A stretch of DNA of 6,858 nt, taken from Sphingomonadales bacterium (lineage in GTDB: Bacteria > Pseudomonadota > Alphaproteobacteria > Sphingomonadales > Sphingomonadaceae). Below are positions 1-4,765 of this stretch, piece after piece. The DNA lies in assembly GCA_025360285.1 (NCBI GenBank), contig JANYCM010000258.1, positions 1 through 6,858 of the forward strand. The letters are read 5' to 3'. A model generated the notes under the pieces. The model did no database searches, was not told the DNA's origin, and saw only the letters and a list, made by a program, of their open reading frames with translations. How positions within the stretch are numbered: the stretch's first letter is position 1; each line of letters starts with the position of its first letter. Made by a program: the position numbers and the translations under genes.

Positions 1-120
1 TCCGTCATCGGTATCGCCGATGTACATGCCGGGGCGTTTGCGCACGGCATCGAGGCCGCGCAGCACCTTGATCGAATCGGCGTCATAATCGGCCGGCGCC
101 TGGTTGGTTTCGTCGGACAA
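1..120 (-). CDS. gyrB: DNA gyrase subunit B, N-terminal fragment (partial)
   Basis: This is the first 40 codons of the ATPase subunit of DNA gyrase, which introduces negative supercoils using ATP; the rest lies beyond the left edge. The translation contains SIKVLRGLDAVRKRPGMYIG followed by DTDDG, the near-invariant start of the GyrB GHKL ATPase domain. The reading frame runs from position 120 down to position 1 without a stop. The start is a TTG at 120-118: no ATG or GTG lies between it and the upstream in-frame stop at 171-169, and an AAGGA (133-129) sits 8 bases upstream. The first 15 or so residues (SDETNQAPADYDAD) are a variable lead-in before the conserved block. ParE shares part of this motif, but the DAVRKRPGMYIGDTDDG form and the nearby recF favour GyrB. 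Confidence 0.92.
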   Translation of the reverse strand, partial: MSDETNQAPADYDADSIKVLRGLDAVRKRPGMYIGDTDDG

Positions 121-128
121 AGGGGTTT

Positions 129-133
129 TCCTT
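129..133 (-). promoter_or_regulatory. Ribosome binding site of gyrB, supporting a TTG start
   Basis: On the minus strand AAGGA is followed by 8 bases (AAACCCCT) and then TTG. This is the only good Shine-Dalgarno match in the open frame upstream of the conserved GyrB block, and it decides the TTG start at 120. Confidence 0.6.
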
Positions 134-168
134 GCAGCCGCGAGGCTTAATGCGGCGTCTGCACATGG

Positions 169-195
169 CTATAGACTCTTGCGCGCGCGCACGCG
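169..195. other. Alternating GC tract next to a CTATAG palindrome in the gyrB upstream region
   Basis: Positions 180-195 alternate strictly between pyrimidine and purine (TGCGCGCGCGCACGCG), a composition prone to Z-DNA under negative supercoiling. A CTATAG palindrome lies at 169-174, about 50 bases upstream of the gyrB start. CTATAG could serve as a -10 element in either direction (TATAGC on minus, TATAGA on plus). The -35 candidates are weak: TCGCGT at 17 bp on minus, TTAATG at 17 bp on plus. The composition is seen directly; any promoter role is inference. Confidence 0.3.
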
Positions 196-226
196 AGAGG
201 GAGTTGCGGCGCCGCGAGGAACCCCG

Positions 227-280
227 ATGGTTCGGGCCGTCGGCTCCAGTGCCCTAGGCCGTGAACTCATAAATGGCTAG
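227..280 (+). CDS. Possible 17-codon small ORF or leader peptide
   Basis: An ATG at 227 opens a frame encoding MVRAVGSSALGRELING and ending in TAG at 278-280. A GAGGA at 216-220 sits 6 bases upstream of the ATG, a better Shine-Dalgarno match than several real genes here have. The frame ends 29 bases before the next gene's ATG. I recognise no homologue, and a frame this short can arise by chance. It overlaps both arms of the inverted repeat at 252-282, so its translation would disrupt any hairpin there. It could be a leader peptide, a microprotein or nothing. Confidence 0.2.
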   Translation: MVRAVGSSALGRELING

Positions 281-282
281 GG
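252..282. repeat. Imperfect inverted repeat upstream of the YCII-like gene
   Basis: CCCTAGGCC (252-260) pairs with GGCTAGGG (275-282) through 8 base pairs with one bulged G, around a 14-base AT-rich loop. Two CTAG tetramers, a rare tetramer in many bacterial genomes, fall within 30 bases. It lies 28-58 bases upstream of the next ATG and could be an operator, a leader hairpin or a remnant of a mobile repeat. The role is unknown. Confidence 0.35.
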
Positions 283-309
283 TCGTAACGATCAGCGGAA
301 GGTCGCCGC

Positions 310-663
310 ATGCCGCACTTTCTTGCCGTTTACACCATGAAGCCCGATGATCTGGCGCGCTTTCGTCGCTTGCCCAAGGCCGAACAGGCGGCCGTCGATG
401 CCATCGGCCTGCCGCTATGGGCCGCCTGGGAAACAAAAAATGCCGCGTCGATCCCCGATCGCGGCGGCATGGTCGGCAAGACCATACGCGCCAGCCGGGA
501 CGGCATCGGCGAAGCGGTGAACGCGTTCTGCGGCTATGTCATCGTTGAAGCGGAGACGGCCGACGCTGCCGCCCGCCTGTTCCTCGACCACCCGCACGTG
601 ACGATCTTTCCCGGCGACGGTGTCGATATCATGCCCTTTCTGACCGGCCCGGCATCGTGTTGA
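310..663 (+). CDS. YCII-like small protein of unknown function
   Basis: The product is a 117-residue soluble protein with no signal peptide or membrane segment. It opens with a beta-strand-like MPHFLAVYTM. It has a central GGMVGKT (52-58) and a conserved-looking C-terminal half: GYVIVEA (75-81), an alanine-rich helix, then HPHVTIFPGDGVDIMPF (94-110). This layout resembles YCII-related or dimeric alpha/beta-barrel proteins of proteobacteria, whose function is mostly unknown. The catalytic His-Asp pair described for true YciI enzymes is not evident, so no reaction is proposed. The ATG at 310 has a GGAAGG Shine-Dalgarno (297-302) at a 7-base spacing. The gene lies between recF and gyrB but on the opposite strand, so it belongs to neither transcript. 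It converges on recF with 28 bases between stop codons and no clear terminator between them. Confidence 0.75.
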   Translation: MPHFLAVYTMKPDDLARFRRLPKAEQAAVDAIGLPLWAAWETKNAASIPDRGGMVGKTIRASRDGIGEAVNAFCGYVIVEAETADAAARLFLDHPHVTIFPGDGVDIMPFLTGPASC

Positions 664-691
664 CGCTCCATTAAAGCCCTGGCATCGGCGC

Positions 692-1762
692 TCACCTCAC
701 CCGGCCATCGGCGACATGCAGCCGCGTTGCCATGCCAACGCCATCGAACAGCGCCGGGTCAGTCCCGGTCATCCAGACTTGCGATCCTGTCGCCGCCAGC
801 CGTTCGAACAAGGCCGCCCGGCGCCGGGCATCGAGGTGCGCGGCGATTTCATCGAGCAGCAGCAGCGGCGGCCGCCCGGTGCGCGCCGCCACCAGTTCGG
901 CATGGGCGAGGGTGATGGCGATGAGCAGCGCCTTTTGTTCGCCGGTCGAACCGCGCGCCGCCGGTTCGGCCTTGGCGGCATGGGTGACCAGCAAGTCCGT
1001 TCGGTGCGGACCGACCAGCGCCCGGCCGGCGGCGGCATCGGCGCTGCGGCTGGCAGCCAGCGCCGCCGCCAGATCGGCAGGCGGTTCGCCGCCCAGCGCC
1101 AGCAGCGGCCGGGCGAAGGGGCCGGCGGGCGACTCGGTGAGCCGAAGCGCCAGCGCCGCCGCGGTGTCGGCGCGCGCCGCCGCCACCGCGGCGCCATGTT
1201 CGGCCATGGCGCGTTCAAGCGCCGCCAGCCATTGCGGATCGGGCCGGGCATCCTCGGTGAGCAGCCGGGTGCGGGCGCGCATCGCTGCGTCATAGCGCAG
1301 GCTTTCGCGGCCATGACCAGGGTGCAGCGCCAGCACCAGTCGATCCAGAAAGCGCCGCCGCGCTACGGGCGTATCGGCGAACAGCCGGTCCATTGCGGGG
1401 GTAAGCCAGACCAAAGCCAGCCATTCGCCCAGCGCTGCCGCTGTGGCCGCCGCGCCGTTGATGCGGACCAGCCGGCGCTCGGGTGCCTGCGGCTGGGTGC
1501 CGGTGCCGATGTCTACGTCGCCGCCGGGGGCAGCGAGCGTCGCGGCGATGGTCCAGCCGCCGGGGCCCGGTGTCCGCGCCGCTTCGGAGGCCGCTGCGCC
1601 GCGCAGGCCGCGCCCGGCGCCAAGCAAGGACAGCGCTTCGAGGATATTGGTCTTGCCGGCGCCATTGTCGCCCGTGATGACGATGCAGCCCGGCCCGGCG
1701 GTGATCGCGGTTTCGGCATAGCTGCGGAAATCGGTGAGGGCGAGGCGGGCGACGGCGATCAT
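692..1762 (-). CDS. recF: DNA replication and repair protein RecF
   Basis: RecF is an SMC-like ATPase that binds gapped DNA and, with RecO and RecR, loads RecA at stalled forks. The 356-residue product has all the expected ATPase parts (numbering from ATG 1762): Walker A GDNGAGKT (31-38), the RecF-type GPHRTDLLV (251-259), the signature STGEQKALLIA (272-282) and Walker B LLLLDEIAAHLD (300-311) with D304 and E305. Length is normal for the family. The start is uncertain: ATG 1762 gives an N-terminus MIAVARLALTDFRSY matching the usual RecF start. A GTG at 1774 would add four residues and overlap the serB TGA as GTGA (1771-1774). Both fit translational coupling to serB. recF next to gyrB is an ancient arrangement; here a small opposite-strand gene intervenes. 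Confidence 0.95.
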   Translation of the reverse strand: MIAVARLALTDFRSYAETAITAGPGCIVITGDNGAGKTNILEALSLLGAGRGLRGAAASEAARTPGPGGWTIAATLAAPGGDVDIGTGTQPQAPERRLVRINGAAATAAALGEWLALVWLTPAMDRLFADTPVARRRFLDRLVLALHPGHGRESLRYDAAMRARTRLLTEDARPDPQWLAALERAMAEHGAAVAAARADTAAALALRLTESPAGPFARPLLALGGEPPADLAAALAASRSADAAAGRALVGPHRTDLLVTHAAKAEPAARGSTGEQKALLIAITLAHAELVAARTGRPPLLLLDEIAAHLDARRRAALFERLAATGSQVWMTGTDPALFDGVGMATRLHVADGRVR

Positions 1763-1770
1763 CTCGCCTT

Positions 1771-2664
1771 TCACAACACCCAGTCACGGCGGGCATAGCC
1801 CTGGGCGCGGAGCAGCACAGTGAGATCGCCGTGGCGAACGGCGGCAGCGGCGGCGGCGGCGGCCCTGGGTTTGGCGTGATAGGCGATGCCCAGCCCGGCG
1901 GTTTCCAGCATCGGGATGTCATTGGCGCCATCGCCGACCGCCATGGTGGCGGGCAGATCAACGCCGGCAGCGAGCAGCGCGGCGCGCTTGGCAGCGGCAT
2001 CGATAATCGGCCGGGCGACGGCGCCGGTCAATTTGCCATCCTCGACGAGCAGCGTGTTGGCATGAACTTCGGCAAAGCCGATGGCGGCGGCGACCGGGCG
2101 GGCAAAGGCGGTGAAGCCGCCCGAAATGAGAATCGAATGCGCGCCGTGCGCCGCCATGGTGCGCACGAGGCTGGTGGCGCCGGGGGTGAGGCGCACGCGT
2201 TCGGCGCGGCAGCGATCGACGACGGTGGCGTCTAGGTCCTGCAAAAGTGCGACCCGGGCATCGAGCGCGGCCTCGAAATCCAGCTCGCCGCGCATCGCGG
2301 CTTCGGTGACCGCGGCGACCTGGGCCTTCAGCCCGGCATAATCGGCAAGTTCATCGATGCATTCGACGGTGATCATCGTTGAATCCATATCCGCGATGAT
2401 CAGCTGCTTGCGGCGCGGTGCGGCGGCGGATTGGACGATGACATCGACATGCGGGACAGCGGTTTCCACGGCGGCGCGGGCAGCGGCGGCGGTGATGTCG
2501 CTGGCGCGCAGATCGAGCGCATCGCCGGCGTCGATCCAGTCCCAGGCGCCGGGGATGCCGCCGGCATGGGCGATGGCATCCCTTGCGGTCGCCGCGTCGG
2601 CAGCCGACAAAGCGGCTTCGGCAACCAGGGTGATGATGATCGGCGTGACGGCAGAACGGTCCAT
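1771..2664 (-). CDS. serB: Phosphoserine phosphatase SerB
   Basis: SerB is the HAD-superfamily enzyme that dephosphorylates O-phospho-L-serine, the last step of serine synthesis. From ATG 2664 the product has 297 residues: a variable ACT-like N-terminal region (about 1-80), then the HAD core. Motif I is DMDST (92-96, nucleophile D92 and acid D94), motif II is SGGFT (181-185), motif III lysine is about K226, and motif IV is GDGANDIPML (244-253). The C-terminal end is typical (YHAKP, then HGDLTVLL and GY) but a run of eight alanines, coded at about 1841-1866, fills the linker helix. No good Shine-Dalgarno precedes ATG 2664 or the alternative in-frame ATG 2676 (301 residues). Longer starts at 2748 or 2751 run deep into miaA and add no family-like sequence. 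The stop codon abuts or overlaps recF, suggesting a serB-recF transcript. The 5' end overlaps the miaA start head to head. Confidence 0.95.
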   Translation of the reverse strand: MDRSAVTPIIITLVAEAALSAADAATARDAIAHAGGIPGAWDWIDAGDALDLRASDITAAAARAAVETAVPHVDVIVQSAAAPRRKQLIIADMDSTMITVECIDELADYAGLKAQVAAVTEAAMRGELDFEAALDARVALLQDLDATVVDRCRAERVRLTPGATSLVRTMAAHGAHSILISGGFTAFARPVAAAIGFAEVHANTLLVEDGKLTGAVARPIIDAAAKRAALLAAGVDLPATMAVGDGANDIPMLETAGLGIAYHAKPRAAAAAAAAVRHGDLTVLLRAQGYARRDWVL

Positions 2665-2666
2665 GG
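2661..2666. promoter_or_regulatory. Overlapping divergent start codons of serB and miaA
   Basis: The palindrome CCATGG carries the miaA ATG on plus (2663-2665) and the likely serB ATG on minus (2664-2662). There is no untranslated gap, and neither start has a recognisable Shine-Dalgarno. Each promoter and any 5' leader must lie inside the other gene's coding sequence. Leaderless transcripts are one explanation; another is that a real start differs (GTG 2645 for miaA, ATG 2676 for serB), which would still overlap. Confidence 0.6.
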
Positions 2667-3550
2667 TGGCGGTCATCGCAGGGCCGACGGCGAGCGGCAA
2701 GTCGGCAGTGGCGCTGGCGGTGGCCGCCGCTTGTGATGGGGTGATCATCAACGCCGATGCCAGCCAGCTTTATGCCGATCTGCGGGTGCTGACGGCGCGG
2801 CCGTCGCCGGCCGATGAAGCCGTCGTGCCGCACCGGCTTTATGGCGTGCTGGATGGGGCAGATATTGCCAGTGCAGCGGCATGGGCGGCGCTGGCGCGCG
2901 CCGAAATCACGGCGGCGCTGGCGGCCGGACGCTTGCCGATTCTGGTTGGCGGCACCGGGCTGTACCTGCGCACGCTCATCGAGGGCATCGCGCCGGTGCC
3001 AGCGATCGATGCGGCGGTTCGTGAGGCGGTGCGTGGGCTGAGCGCCGCCGGGGCGCAGGCGGCGCTGGTAGCCGAAGACCCGGCGGCGGCGGCGCGGCTG
3101 GCGCCGGCCGATCAGCAGCGCATCCGGCGGGCGCTGGAAGTCGTACGCAGCAGCGGCCGGACCCTGGCGGACTGGCAGCAGCATCGCAGTGGCGGGCTGG
3201 CGCTGCCAGTGATGGGCTTTGTACTGAATGTGCCGCGCAATGTGCTTCATGCGCGCTGCAACGCGCGATTTGAGGCCATGCTGGCTGCGGGGGCGCTGGA
3301 TGAAGTATCTGCCCTGCTGGCGCGGCGGCTGGCGGGCGATCGCCCGATTTTGAAGGCAGTGGGTGTTCCGCCGCTGGCCGCGCATCTGGCCGGGCACATC
3401 AGCCTGGCTGACGCCGCGGCCCAGGCGTGCCTCGATACGCGGCACTATGCCAAGCGCCAGACGACCTGGTTCCGCAACCAGCACCCGGGTTGGACGGCGA
3501 TCGATGCCCGTGATGGTGCTGCTGCGGTGATCGAACGGCTGAATCGATGA
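2663..3550 (+). CDS. miaA: tRNA dimethylallyltransferase MiaA
   Basis: MiaA transfers a dimethylallyl group from DMAPP to N6 of A37 in tRNAs reading U-starting codons, giving i6A and improving codon-anticodon pairing. The 295-residue product has the P-loop GPTASGKS (7-14), NADASQLYADL (30-40, the family's DSMQVY-type substrate site with D32), PHRLYGVLDG (56-65), VGGTGLYLRTLIEG (95-108), DQQRIRRALEV (150-160), KAVGVPPL (231-238) and RQTTWFRNQ (265-273). The length is normal. ATG 2663 places the P-loop seven residues in, as expected. A GTG at 2645 would add six residues and cannot be excluded. The frame stays open upstream to 2357, but that part is antisense to serB and has no MiaA character. 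The gene is divergent from serB with overlapping starts. Confidence 0.95.
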   Translation: MVAVIAGPTASGKSAVALAVAAACDGVIINADASQLYADLRVLTARPSPADEAVVPHRLYGVLDGADIASAAAWAALARAEITAALAAGRLPILVGGTGLYLRTLIEGIAPVPAIDAAVREAVRGLSAAGAQAALVAEDPAAAARLAPADQQRIRRALEVVRSSGRTLADWQQHRSGGLALPVMGFVLNVPRNVLHARCNARFEAMLAAGALDEVSALLARRLAGDRPILKAVGVPPLAAHLAGHISLADAAAQACLDTRHYAKRQTTWFRNQHPGWTAIDARDGAAAVIERLNR

Positions 3551-3560
3551 ATGCCATCGA

Positions 3561-3594
3561 AAATATGTGTTGAAAAAGCGTTTACAACATATTT
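3561..3594. repeat. AT-rich inverted repeat downstream of miaA
   Basis: AAATATGTGTTG (3561-3572) pairs with CAACATATTT (3585-3594) through 10 base pairs, with two bases bulged in the left arm and a 12-base loop. It begins 11 bases after the miaA stop and has no following T-run, so it is a poor intrinsic terminator. It overlaps candidate promoter hexamers for the next gene, making an operator equally possible. The region is strikingly AT-rich for this genome. Confidence 0.4.
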
Positions 3595-3601
3595 CTACAA
3601 T
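3570..3601 (+). promoter_or_regulatory. Candidate promoter of the PEP-CTERM protein gene
   Basis: TTGAAA (3570-3575) resembles a -35 and TACAAT (3596-3601) a -10 element, but the spacing is 20 bases rather than about 17. TTTACA (3581-3586) with GCTAAC (3602-3607) at 15 bases is an alternative. The AT-rich stretch 3551-3625 is the likely promoter zone, with a leader of roughly 60 bases before ATG 3665. No convincing sigma-54 site was found. Confidence 0.3.
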
Positions 3602-3664
3602 GCTAACAAACTTCTGTCGATGTCATTGGAGGGTGATTGTCGGCCAACTGAAGAGACTGGGTCA

Positions 3665-4666
3665 ATGTTCCGTTTTGATCGTGCGGGCGCTGCTGGCGCC
3701 GTGCTGGTTTGCGCCCTGATGGCCACCGGCGCCCAGGCTGATACAGCCAAGAATTACAATCTGTTCGTCTTTAACAACTATACCGCGAACGGTACTGATA
3801 CCGAGGGCCGGGTGGCCGTTGGCGGCAATGCGACGATTTCGAGCTATTCGGTCGGCGCCCAGCTTAATGGCAGCTTCACTGGCACGCCCAGCCTGGTGGT
3901 GGGCGGCGATCTGAAGTTCAACAGCGGCAGCGTGTCCTATGGCGACATCGTCGCCGGATCGATCAGCCAGTTCAACAATATCGGTCTGCCCAATGGCAGC
4001 AAAAGCACCGGCACCGGCCCGGTGGACTTTGCCGCGGAAAAGACCCGGCTGCTTAGCCTGTCGGCCACGTTGGGCGCTGAAGCCGCGACGGGCACCACCA
4101 CCAACTATTATGGCGGCCTGTTCTTTGAAGGGTCCAACCCCGGGCTCAACGTCTTTGATGTGTCGGGCGCGGCCTTGGGCAGCGCGACGGGCTTTAACAT
4201 CGCCATCCCGACGGGCTCTTTCGCGCTGTTCAACATCAGCGGCTATGGCAATGGCGGCACCTATAACCAGATGCAGTATTTCGGTTTCGGCACGCAAGCC
4301 GATCCCACCAAGCCCTATCCGTCGTTCAGCATCGCCGGGCTCGATTCGAGCCACATCCTGTATAATTTCAAGGATGCCACCAGCCTGTCGTTCAACGGCA
4401 TTGGCGTGCCTGGCACGGTGCTTGCCCCCAAGGCAGCGATCACGCTGGGGTATCTGCAGATCAACGGCACCGTCATCGCCGACAGCGTGACAGGACCGGG
4501 CCAGATCAACTATCATCCCTATGCGGGGTCGCTGCTTGATGCGGTGACCGGCGGCACTGGTGCGGTGCCTGAACCCGCCAGCTGGGCGATGCTGATCGCC
4601 GGTTTTGGCCTGGTCGGCGCGGCGATGCGGCGGCGCAACCCGGCCTATCGCGAAACAATTGCTTGA
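3665..4666 (+). CDS. Secreted choice-of-anchor A family protein with PEPxxWA-CTERM sorting tail
   Basis: This is a 333-residue exported protein of unknown exact function. A signal peptide spans 1-25: basic start, hydrophobic core AGAVLVCALMA, and cleavage after AQA. The mature domain begins NYNLFVFNNYTANGTDTEGR (30-49) and AVGGNATI, the opening of the choice-of-anchor A fold. Glycine-, asparagine- and serine-rich beta-strand segments follow, including LVVGGDLKFNSG (77-88) and GVPGTVLAPKAAITLGYLQI (247-266). The end is a sorting tail: VPEPASWAML (301-310), a hydrophobic segment to about 320, then MRRR (321-324). PEP-CTERM tails are recognised by exosortases; no exosortase gene is in this window. 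The family is named because the same domain occurs with different anchors and is suspected to act in adhesion or the extracellular matrix. The ATG at 3665 is chosen because it opens the signal peptide and has AAGAG (3651-3655) upstream. An earlier in-frame ATG at 3551 would bury the signal. The gene stands alone between miaA and ilvB. Confidence 0.88.
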   Translation: MFRFDRAGAAGAVLVCALMATGAQADTAKNYNLFVFNNYTANGTDTEGRVAVGGNATISSYSVGAQLNGSFTGTPSLVVGGDLKFNSGSVSYGDIVAGSISQFNNIGLPNGSKSTGTGPVDFAAEKTRLLSLSATLGAEAATGTTTNYYGGLFFEGSNPGLNVFDVSGAALGSATGFNIAIPTGSFALFNISGYGNGGTYNQMQYFGFGTQADPTKPYPSFSIAGLDSSHILYNFKDATSLSFNGIGVPGTVLAPKAAITLGYLQINGTVIADSVTGPGQINYHPYAGSLLDAVTGGTGAVPEPASWAMLIAGFGLVGAAMRRRNPAYRETIA

Positions 4667-4670
4667 ACAC

Positions 4671-4705
4671 ACCCATTTTCGCACGAAAATTGCGCGAAAA
4701 TGGGT
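4671..4705. repeat. 12-bp perfect inverted repeat between the PEP-CTERM gene and ilvB: terminator or operator
   Basis: ACCCATTTTCGC (4671-4682) pairs perfectly with GCGAAAATGGGT (4694-4705) around an 11-base loop. The loop carries a further CGAAAAT, so CGAAAAT occurs at 4684-4690 and 4695-4701, 11 bases apart, plus once inverted at 4675-4681. The repeat begins 4 bases after the preceding stop, as a terminator would, but lacks a T-tract (TTGACGG follows). It overlaps the candidate ilvB -35 region, which fits an operator. Both roles are possible. Confidence 0.5.
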
Positions 4706-4717
4706 TGACGGCATAAT
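4690..4717 (+). promoter_or_regulatory. Candidate ilvB promoter
   Basis: TTGCGC (4690-4695) and CATAAT (4712-4717) are 16 bases apart; CATAAT matches the -10 consensus at five of six positions, the -35 only at TTG. Transcription would start near 4724, putting the full hairpin at 4732-4764 close to the mRNA 5' end. A second option is TTGACG (4705-4710) with CCTAAT (4726-4731) at 15 bases, starting near 4738 inside the hairpin's left arm. Confidence 0.3.
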
Positions 4718-4731
4718 TTCCGTGTCCTAAT

Positions 4732-4764
4732 CCCGCGCCCTCAATAGGAATTGAAGGGCGCGGG
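4732..4764 (+). promoter_or_regulatory. Strong hairpin enclosing the ilvB ribosome binding site
   Basis: CCCGCGCCCT (4732-4741) pairs perfectly with AGGGCGCGGG (4755-4764). After a bulged A (4754), CAA (4742-4744) pairs with TTG (4751-4753), closing a 6-base loop TAGGAA. The Shine-Dalgarno GAAGGG (4753-4758) lies in the right arm, and the stem ends one base before the ATG at 4766. Nine of the ten main pairs are G-C, so the folded mRNA should hide the ribosome site. No T-run follows, so it is not a standard terminator. A regulatory role is inference; the pairing is seen directly. Confidence 0.55.
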
Positions 4765-4765
4765 T

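Noticed and set aside
118..135. Hairpin masking the gyrB ribosome site
   Set aside because: CAAGG and CCTTTG can pair, but only five pairs with a bulge form, too weak to claim.
664..691. Bidirectional terminator between the YCII-like gene and recF
   Set aside because: No stem with a T-run is visible in the 28-base gap.
716..1798. 360-codon plus-strand ORF opposite recF
   Set aside because: It mirrors recF in a GC-rich region where antisense frames stay open; its translation is low-complexity and Arg/Gly/Gln-rich with no family motif.
2357..2662. Upstream extension of the miaA frame
   Set aside because: It is antisense to serB and has no MiaA-like sequence; MiaA begins just before its P-loop.
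2351..3484. 377-codon minus-strand ORF opposite miaA
   Set aside because: Arginine-rich shadow of miaA and the start of serB with no recognisable domain.
3627..3641. Sigma-54-like site upstream of the PEP-CTERM gene
   Set aside because: TGGAGGG and TTG are present, but the spacing is one base short and the required GC of the -12 element is missing.
3551..3664. N-terminal extension of the PEP-CTERM protein from an ATG abutting the miaA stop
   Set aside because: It would place 38 polar residues before the signal peptide and is read from an AT-rich promoter-like region.
3662..4714. 350-codon minus-strand ORF opposite the PEP-CTERM gene
   Set aside because: Antisense shadow; the plus strand has a clear signal peptide, domain and sorting tail.
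4751..4765. TTG start for ilvB
   Set aside because: It lies inside the Shine-Dalgarno region; ATG 4766 has ideal spacing to GAAGGG.
4667..4765. BCAA-rich leader peptide for ilvB attenuation
   Set aside because: Every ATG, GTG or TTG frame here ends within a few codons or merges with ilvB, and none is rich in Ile, Val or Leu codons.
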